NCBI GenBank assembly: GCA_001430745.1
Contig: KQ482001.1
Coordinates: forward strand, 438,248 to 465,962
Direction: 5' to 3'
DNA: 27,715 bases
Source: Auxenochlorella pyrenoidosa
Taxonomy: Eukaryota; Chlorophyta; Trebouxiophyceae; Chlorellales; Chlorellaceae
Shown: one piece after another, positions 21,942 to 27,715 of the stretch
How positions within the stretch are numbered: the first letter of the stretch is position 1
Layout: the number at the start of each line of letters is the position of its first letter
Notes under the pieces: generated by a model
What the model was told of the DNA's origin: nothing
What the model saw: only the letters and a program-made list of their open reading frames with translations
Databases searched by the model: none
Position numbers and translations under genes: made by a program

Positions 21942-24900
21942 ATGGGTGACCCAGGGGCAGGCCCCAGCGGCAGCAACAAGTGGGCACGCCAGAAGGCCAC
22001 CTCCATCGACTCCCTGCCGCCTGGTGCGCCACACAGGGTGCTGGGAGGTCGCCAGAGGCGGTTCAGGGCCACCGCTGTTTGGGCCGCACTGAAGGTGGCC
22101 CTTGCCGGCGCGCCGCCGCAGCAGCAAAGTGCCCCTCGCTCTCCCAGAGCATTTCGGCAGGCACTCTGCTGGGACAAGCCACCATTCACTCACACCTGCA
22201 CCTGTTTTCCTCTGAAAACATGAGAACTTGGCACTTCCAGCTGATACTAGTGGCTGGAAGGCGATCCTTACCTGCACCTCTTGCAGCAACCGCCTGTCTA
22301 GAAGCTCGCACAGCTGCCGCCCTGCTCCCGGGTCACCCTCCCGGCCGCCCCCCGCCTCCCCCATTCACCCCCACCCACCTTGACCTCCCCAACACACAAC
22401 ACAGACGTGCTCACGCGCATCCTGGAGCTGGGCTGGCTGCCGCCCACCCCACTGTACGACCGGGGCGACGTGCTGCGGGACGCCGCCGCCCTGGCCTGCG
22501 TCGGCAACGCGACGTGCACAGGCGCGCGGCAGCTACATGGGTGCTGCCAGGAACAGCTACGGGCCACCCACGCCAGCTGGGCGACGGTGCACAGGGCCTG
22601 GGAAGGCCGCCTGCAGCACCTGCAGCCACGAAAACAGGAGGGCATGTTGGGCTCTGCCTTGCTGCATGCGGTGCTGGCTCGGCAAGCGGCCGCAGCACCC
22701 ATGTTGTTTGCATTGCCCCTCCCAACCTGCAGAGCTTGCGCACCGCCTGTTTGCGGAGCTGTCTCCCCGCCTTGGTGCGGGGGCAGGGCCCCGGGACAGG
22801 GCTGCAGGTTTTGTGGGAGGTCGGCTGCAAGAGAGCGCTGCGTGCGCAGGCGTCAGGTAGTTGTTGAAGGCACAGCGAGGAGCAGCACGTGTGTGCACAT
22901 GTGCTGCTCCTCGCTGTGCCTGCTGACAACTCCCTGACGCCTGCACGTGTGTGCATGGGGCTGTATAGCTCCATGCACCCTTTGTCAACTCCTGGCATTT
23001 CTATGCTGAACTAACTGCCTGGGTCAAACCCCACTGCGACACTGCAACTGGCTGGTCATAAGCCATCCGCGGTGCACACGTGCAGCAGCCTGTGGATGCA
23101 CTGGAGAGCTCAGAAAAGCCTGCCTGGCTGGCTCGTTCATCCCGTGCAGGCCAGGAGCTGCCTGGCGGCGTGACGGCTGCCAGCCCCGCCAAGGCGCTCA
23201 AGGAGGCCTGCAAGGCGTGGGGGCTGCCCGTGGGCGGCACCAAGGGGGACCTGTGGGAGCGCCTGGTCAACGAGGTGGGTGTGTGTGGTGTGGTTGTGGT
23301 GTGGTTGTGGTGGGGTGGGGTTGAGGGTGGGTTGGATGCAGCTCTGCTGTGTGCTGTACGCGTCTCGACCGCAACCCTGGGGCGGGAGGTGCCTGCAGAC
23401 CAGCGACGCTGGGCGGTTGCGGGCCAGTCCCCCGCATCAGTCCCAACAACGCGCCTGAGCCCTGCCCTCCGCCCTGCAGGTGCAAGACAGCGAGGTTGGG
23501 GAGGACGGGCAGGCGCCCAGGGACTGCCTGGTGAGCGGCGCCACGCGGGAGGAGCTGGCCGGCTGGAGCCAGAAGCGCATCTCCTTCAGTGAGCGCCCCA
23601 CCCGGGCTGCGCCGCAGGGCAATCACTTTGCACGCTGCCTGACTGCTGGGTGCGCACCCGTGCACGTTGACGGTAGGGGATTACCGGGCTGCCTGCGGCT
23701 GGCTGTGCTGCGCGCCGGCATGCGGGCTCCCAGCGCAGTGCGCCCCCGCCTGCTGTGGGGGCCGCCTCCCAACTGCGCGAGGTCGGGCCGGCCTTGCCCT
23801 TTCGCTCCCTGCAGCAGCAGGCTCAACCACTGCTCTACTGTTCATCATCATTACATGTATCGTCCAGTGCTGCTGTGCCGCACAAACCTTGTGCAGAGAG
23901 GGCTAAGGACACCTTCAACCTGTGGAAGGGCGAGATCGAGGCCTGCGATCACATGTGTGTGCGCCAGGGGGGTGGGGCCTAGCGGGGTGGGGTTGGGGTC
24001 CAGATGGGGGTTGTGGTGATAGTGGGGTGCAGCCGGGGCGTGCCTGCGCGCCTGTGCAAGGCTCCCGGGCACCTCTGCCACCCCCCCCCCCAGAATGCAC
24101 TTGGAAGATGGCAGGCTGGAAGCGTGACATGCGGCAGATGGCCTGCCGCAGCAGGCCTGTTGCTTCAAACACTCCCCTCGGCTCTTGTTTTCCCTGCCCA
24201 CCCTGGCTGCAGCCTGGATCCCAACGGGCCGGGGGCCAAGCCGGGTGTGCCGGTCAAGGCTTACCTGCTCTCCGACGTCAAGGCCAAGGCGCGCAGCAAG
24301 TACGGCAACTGGTGAGCGCAGCCGGCGGCGCCAGCCGGCGTGGCTGGCACGACAGCTGCTGGCTTGTGAGGTACCCATCATGCCACCGGTTTGTGTGCTC
24401 TCCCCTGATGGCCGGCCGAAAGGGCTGCAAGAACTGCAGCCGCGTGCTGCAGGTGGCTGCGCAGCCCCCCGTCCAACCCCGCCCCACCTGCATGCTTGCA
24501 GGGAGGGCCTGACTGGCACCCGCAACAAGGAGAAGCAGCGTATGGAGGAGTGGCGCGAGGTGGGCGCCTGCTGTTCCATGCCCTAGGCTGGCAGCAGAAG
24601 TTACCGGTGGTTTTCAGGTTGCTTGGTCAGGCCGCCCGGCTGTGGCCTTCTTGCCGCGGCGGCGGCGCTGAACGCCCTCAGCTGCCCACCTTTGTTTTGG
24701 CAAAAGGGAGGAAATCTCTGCCCTGAGGAGCTTGGCAAAGCCCCTGCCAATCCCTGCCACCGCGCAGGAGTACCGTGCAAAAGAGGAGCAGCGGATGGAT
24801 GCCCTGCGGGACGAGCTGCTGAGGCGGGGACACACCGTGGCGCAGGCAAGCCCGTTGCGGCCGGGGATGCGGCATGCAGGGCTGCAGGGACTGTCCCTGG

Positions 24901-26218
24901 GGCGCCGACGCGCCGGGCCGGGCCGCCGTGCAGCACATCCAAGGCGGGTGCTGCCTCTCAAGCCTGCCTGCCTGCCTGCTTGCAGGCAAACACCATCCTC
25001 ACCCAGAGCCCAGCGGCAAGCTACGCCACCTGGCAAGTGTCGCGACGCGCCTGCTGCAGCTTTGCGCATGACAGGGCCGCGCAAGCATCCTGCACGGGCT
25101 TAGCGGCGCCACAGGTGCTGTGCCCCAGGCCGGGCGGAGCGCTCGTGGCGTCGCACCTCCACACAGCGGCTCTTGCCCTGCCTGCGCCCGCCGCGTGTGC
25201 AGGGGCAGCGGCAGTGGGGAGGCGCCAGACAGGGCAGCTGACTACCTGGAACGCATGCACTTCTGTGTGTCAGTGTGAGTCCCGCAGGCGCTCTGCGCAG
25301 CGTTTGGTGCCCTGCCGCTGTCATCCAGCACTCTGGGAACGCCGCCGGGGATACGTCGTCGCCTGCGTCTGCTCACTCCTCCTGCCCGCCTGGCTGCGCC
25401 CGGCTTGGGGGGAGGAGTGGGCGTGCGCTCCTGGCCGGCGCATCCGACGCCCGCCGATTCGAGGAGTGGCATCGTCCGGGCCCCGTGCCCGATCGCATGC
25501 AGGCCCAAGCGCGAGAAGCTGTTTGCGCTGCGCTTCATGTTCAGCGAGTTCCAGGCGCCGCGCAGCATGTCGCAGTACAAGGCGCGCACCAGGGGGGCGG
25601 TACCGCCTGCTGCGCCTGCTGCGCATCCAGCATGCCGCGCACTTGGCGGCCCGTGCGCAGCGCAGCCCGCCGCTGCTTGCGGGGCGGGGCTACGCAGGCT
25701 TGCAGGCAATCACCCCGCTCGCCCTTGTTGCCTGCCAACCCCTGGGCAGGCAAAGGAGCACACGATGAAGCTGGCGGCAGACCAGGCGCTGTACGAGTGA
25801 GCACCCTGCTCTTTCTTTCACTGGACAGCGCATTGCTGTGCAGACAGCTGCGCCCCCTGGCCGCCGGCTGCGTGGGCGCTGGCAGGCAACCGGCAGCCGC
25901 CACGTGAAGGAGGCCGGTGGCCCGCAGCTGTGCCCCAGCCGCCCCTTGCAACCTGGCGGCCACCACATGCACACACTAACCCCTTCATGGCGACCGTCAA
26001 GTGAACGAGCCCCTGAGCCCCTGCCCCGCAGCATTGCCTCGGAGTACCGCTCGCTGGAGGCGCTGCGCGCCGACGCCGCCGTGCCCCCCTCCCTGCTCCC
26101 CGAGCTGGAGCGCTTGTGGCAGAGTTCGCGCACGCCGGGGGCGCCCGCGCCGCCGCTGATCCCCCTGGAGGCCTTGATCGCCATGGGGGAGTGGGAGTAC
26201 GACGACGTGGGGTATTAG
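21942..26218 (+). CDS. F-box protein with SAP motif and XPA-like C-terminal segment
   Basis: The start is ATG at 21942, with an in-frame TAA just upstream (21933-21935). Exons: 21942-22023, 22405 to about 22500-22545 (end unresolved), 22733-22807, 23150-23274, 23480-23588, 23897-23954, 24213-24311, 24502-24559, 24768-24845, 24986-25032, 25203-25274, 25503-25599, 25750-25796, 26032-26218; about 415 aa. The first join builds the F-box SLPPDVLTRILELGWLP...LRDAAALACV. Next is a SAP motif (AKALKEACKAWGLPVGGTKG then DLWERLVNE), a DNA/RNA-binding helix pair. Then RISFKRAKDTFNL, VKAYLLSDVKAKARSKYG and EKQRMEEWREEYRAKEEQR resemble XPA-type sequences and are highly charged. The F-box suggests an SCF ubiquitin-ligase substrate receptor, possibly at chromatin. 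Two introns (24846, 25033) appear to use GC donors. The protein ends WEYDDVGY. Confidence 0.8.
22846..22944 (+). repeat. Near-perfect 43-nt-arm inverted repeat (hairpin) in an F-box gene intron
   Basis: The left arm 22846-22888 and right arm 22901-22944 are reverse complements apart from a few mismatches and one unpaired base, separated by a 12-nt loop. The distal 18 nt (GGCACAGCGAGGAGCAGC with its partner) pair perfectly. It lies in the intron 22808-23149 and would be transcribed with the gene. It could be a microRNA-type precursor, a fold-back element or a structure affecting splicing. Confidence 0.8.
23275..23332 (+). repeat. GT/GGT-rich low-complexity intron start
   Basis: The first part of the intron after the SAP exon consists almost only of G and T. 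A similar G-rich tract opens the intron near 23955-24035. Both are simple sequence with possible G-quadruplex character and no coding signal. Confidence 0.5.
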
Positions 26219-26331
26219 GGGGAGTAGGGCGGCTGTGGGCGAGGCGTGGGCGCCTCTGTGGACACAGTGGGTGCCCTGCTTGCTAGATGGGTGCCTGTAC
26301 ATTGGTATGCCGGTACGTGCTGTACATGAAA

Positions 26332-26336
26332 TGTAA
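26332..26336 (+). terminator. TGTAA polyadenylation signal of the F-box gene
   Basis: TGTAA lies 114 nt past the stop at 26216-26218 and about 70 nt before the convergent stop of the DUF2358 gene, so the two 3' ends are nearly back to back. Confidence 0.55.
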
Positions 26337-26406
26337 GGGTGTTGGAGGAAGGGCAGCAGAAGAGCTCGGAAGCGCACGGGGCAGGCTGGCGCGGCGGGAG
26401 GGCGGC

Positions 26407-27715
26407 TCAGGGGGTTCGGCGACCCCACTGCCGCCACACCGCCCGCTCCGAGGGCCGCAGCAGCAGGAGCAGCGCCTGCGCCGCGCTGATGTCCCAGGCC
26501 TCCACGTGGCTCACAATCTGCACAGTGAGCGGCGAGGCTGGGGCGCGTCTTTGGGCGCATGCCCCGGGCACCAGGCAGCAGTCGGCGGCTCTGAAGCTTG
26601 GAGGGAACCCAGAACTTGGAGGCGTGGACGACGGTCACTAGCTTAGCCAGAGGGGCAGCAATGAGGAGCTGAGAGCCTAGGGGCGGGCCCTATCGCTGCA
26701 TGCCCCCGCCAGGTGCACCCCCTTACCCTTGACTACTTCCACGCCACAGAAGCTTCTGCCCGCACCTCCTGCAGCAAGTACTGCGCCTGGCGGTGCGCCA
26801 CCACCCTGCGCCCCCTGCACCCACCTTGTTCTGGTCGGCATTGAGGGTGTATGTGGTGGTTCCATTGACCCTCACGTAGGGCGCCCACGGCAGGCGCAGC
26901 CAGCACGTCAGCTGCCACTCTGCCAGCAGCTGCACGGGGGCGTCCTGCCCCGCGGCCGAGCCTGCGGCTGCGCCGCCCCCCAGCAGCGCCCGCCACCAAG
27001 TCGATGGCTGCGCCTGCTGCGGCTGCCGCTGCGTGGCTGCGTCTGCTGCGTTGCTGCTGCTGCTGCTGCTTAGGCTTCTGCTGGTGGTGCTGCTGCTGCT
27101 GTTGCTGGCCAGCGGACCAGGCGGCAGCCGCTGCAGCCCGCGCAGCTCTATGGCGGCATCCCACAGGAAGGGAACCAGCAGCGCCAAGTTGCGCTTGTAC
27201 AGCTCGCGGCCTGCCCCGGCGGGGGGGGGGGGGGCGGGGCAAGGGGGGCATGGCCGGCAGGTGGGCAGGCAGCCCGCTATGAGCTCGCTTGGTGCCAGCG
27301 CCCCCTGCAGGTGGCGTCACGGCTGGCTATGGGCCTACACCTGCTCACAGCCTCGTACGGCCTCGTGCACATGCTCGCATGCATGCGCACAGATGCCCAG
27401 TGCACATAGCATGCCTGTACTGCAAGGACCCTGCCCCCACCGCCCCACCCTCACCCCTGAAGCTGACTGTGGGGTCTGCAAAGAAGCAGCCGTCGTCGTA
27501 GATCTCATCCGACAGCTCACCTGCGACGGGGGCCGGCTGGACAGTCTGTGCACGTGCTCCCTGGCCAGCTGCAAAGGCTCCGCGGCCCTTAGCACCCCGT
27601 CCCCGCCATCAGCACGCTTGCCGGTCACAAAGTAGGCGCGGCCGAAGTCGGCGCGCAGCGCGCGCAGCACGCCCGCCACGTCGCCCCGCCGCAGCGGCGG
27701 CGCGGGCGGCGCCGC
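26407..27715 (-). CDS. DUF2358-family protein (partial, 5' end beyond window)
   Basis: Exons 27622-27715 (cut by the edge), 27455-27520, 26825-27210 and 26407-26517 join in phase. Family hallmarks appear in order: VLRALRADFGRAYFVTG, IYDDGCFFADPTVSFRG, RELYKRNLALLVPFL, WLRLPWAPYVRVNGTTTYTL, NADQNK|IVSHVEAWDIS. DUF2358 is a conserved plant, algal and cyanobacterial family with an NTF2-like appearance, often plastid-located, with no proven biochemical role. The loop between the two domain halves holds about 60 extra residues of Ser, Gln and Ala encoded by CTG/AGC-type repeats. The first intron could start with GC (ACCG|GCAAGC), giving YFVTGELSDEIY, or two codons later with GT, giving YFVTGKRELSDEIY; both are in phase and the shorter fits the family better. 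The start codon and any transit peptide lie outside the window. Confidence 0.85.
27041..27107. repeat. CTG/CAG trinucleotide-rich coding repeat
   Basis: Runs of GCTGCTGCT on the plus strand encode the Ser/Gln-rich insertion of the DUF2358 protein on the minus strand. A poly-G run near 27220-27234 lies in the neighbouring intron, next to its acceptor. Confidence 0.7.

Overview
This is nuclear DNA of a GC-rich green alga, most likely a trebouxiophyte (Chlorella-type) chlorophyte. The placement is an inference from strong GC richness, genes broken into many short exons by introns of roughly 80-400 nt, acceptors that are nearly always TGCAG or CGCAG, donors often GTGCG or GTGAG, TGTAA-type polyadenylation signals, and families such as a plant-type mitochondrial bS6m, DUF2358 and F-box/SAP proteins. 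There are no tRNA, rRNA, CRISPR or prokaryotic operon features. Exon joins were made by hand and checked by reading phase, splice signals and family motifs.

Layout. 1-294 (+): 3' end of an unidentified gene. 2000-2613 (-): mitochondrial ribosomal protein S6, head to head with an unknown Q/A-rich gene at 2870-3636 (+). 4573-6268 (-): MGST3-type MAPEG glutathione transferase with a plastid-like leader. 6662-10578 (-): predicted secreted protein of about 530 aa and 16 small exons, with about two dozen CXXC motifs. 10933-17861 (+), divergent from it: a predicted 891-aa receptor kinase with signal peptide, seven-bladed RCC1-type propeller, one membrane span and a TKL/Raf-like kinase; a 400-N gap falls in one of its introns. 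18049 to about 21036 (-): membrane protein of the sphingomyelin-synthase/PAP2_C type. 21942-26218 (+): F-box protein with a SAP motif and an XPA-like C-terminal region; one of its introns carries a 99-nt hairpin. 26407 to beyond 27715 (-): DUF2358 protein, 5' end outside the window.

How the genes may work together. Most look like independent housekeeping or regulatory genes. The exception is the 6.6-17.9 kb block, where a secreted CXXC-rich protein and a receptor kinase with a Cys-rich RCC1 ectodomain diverge from about 355 bp. The receptor resembles the CRINKLY4 layout of land plants but carries a Raf-like kinase. A secreted partner plus receptor module is a testable inference, not something the sequence proves.

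Two genome-level signals stand out. At least seven introns in five genes are best explained by GC-AG splicing, all with a GCAAG donor. In both repeat-built extracellular genes the introns sit at fixed points of the repeat: at the Trp codon of each RCC1 blade, and in or beside Cys codons in the CXXC protein.
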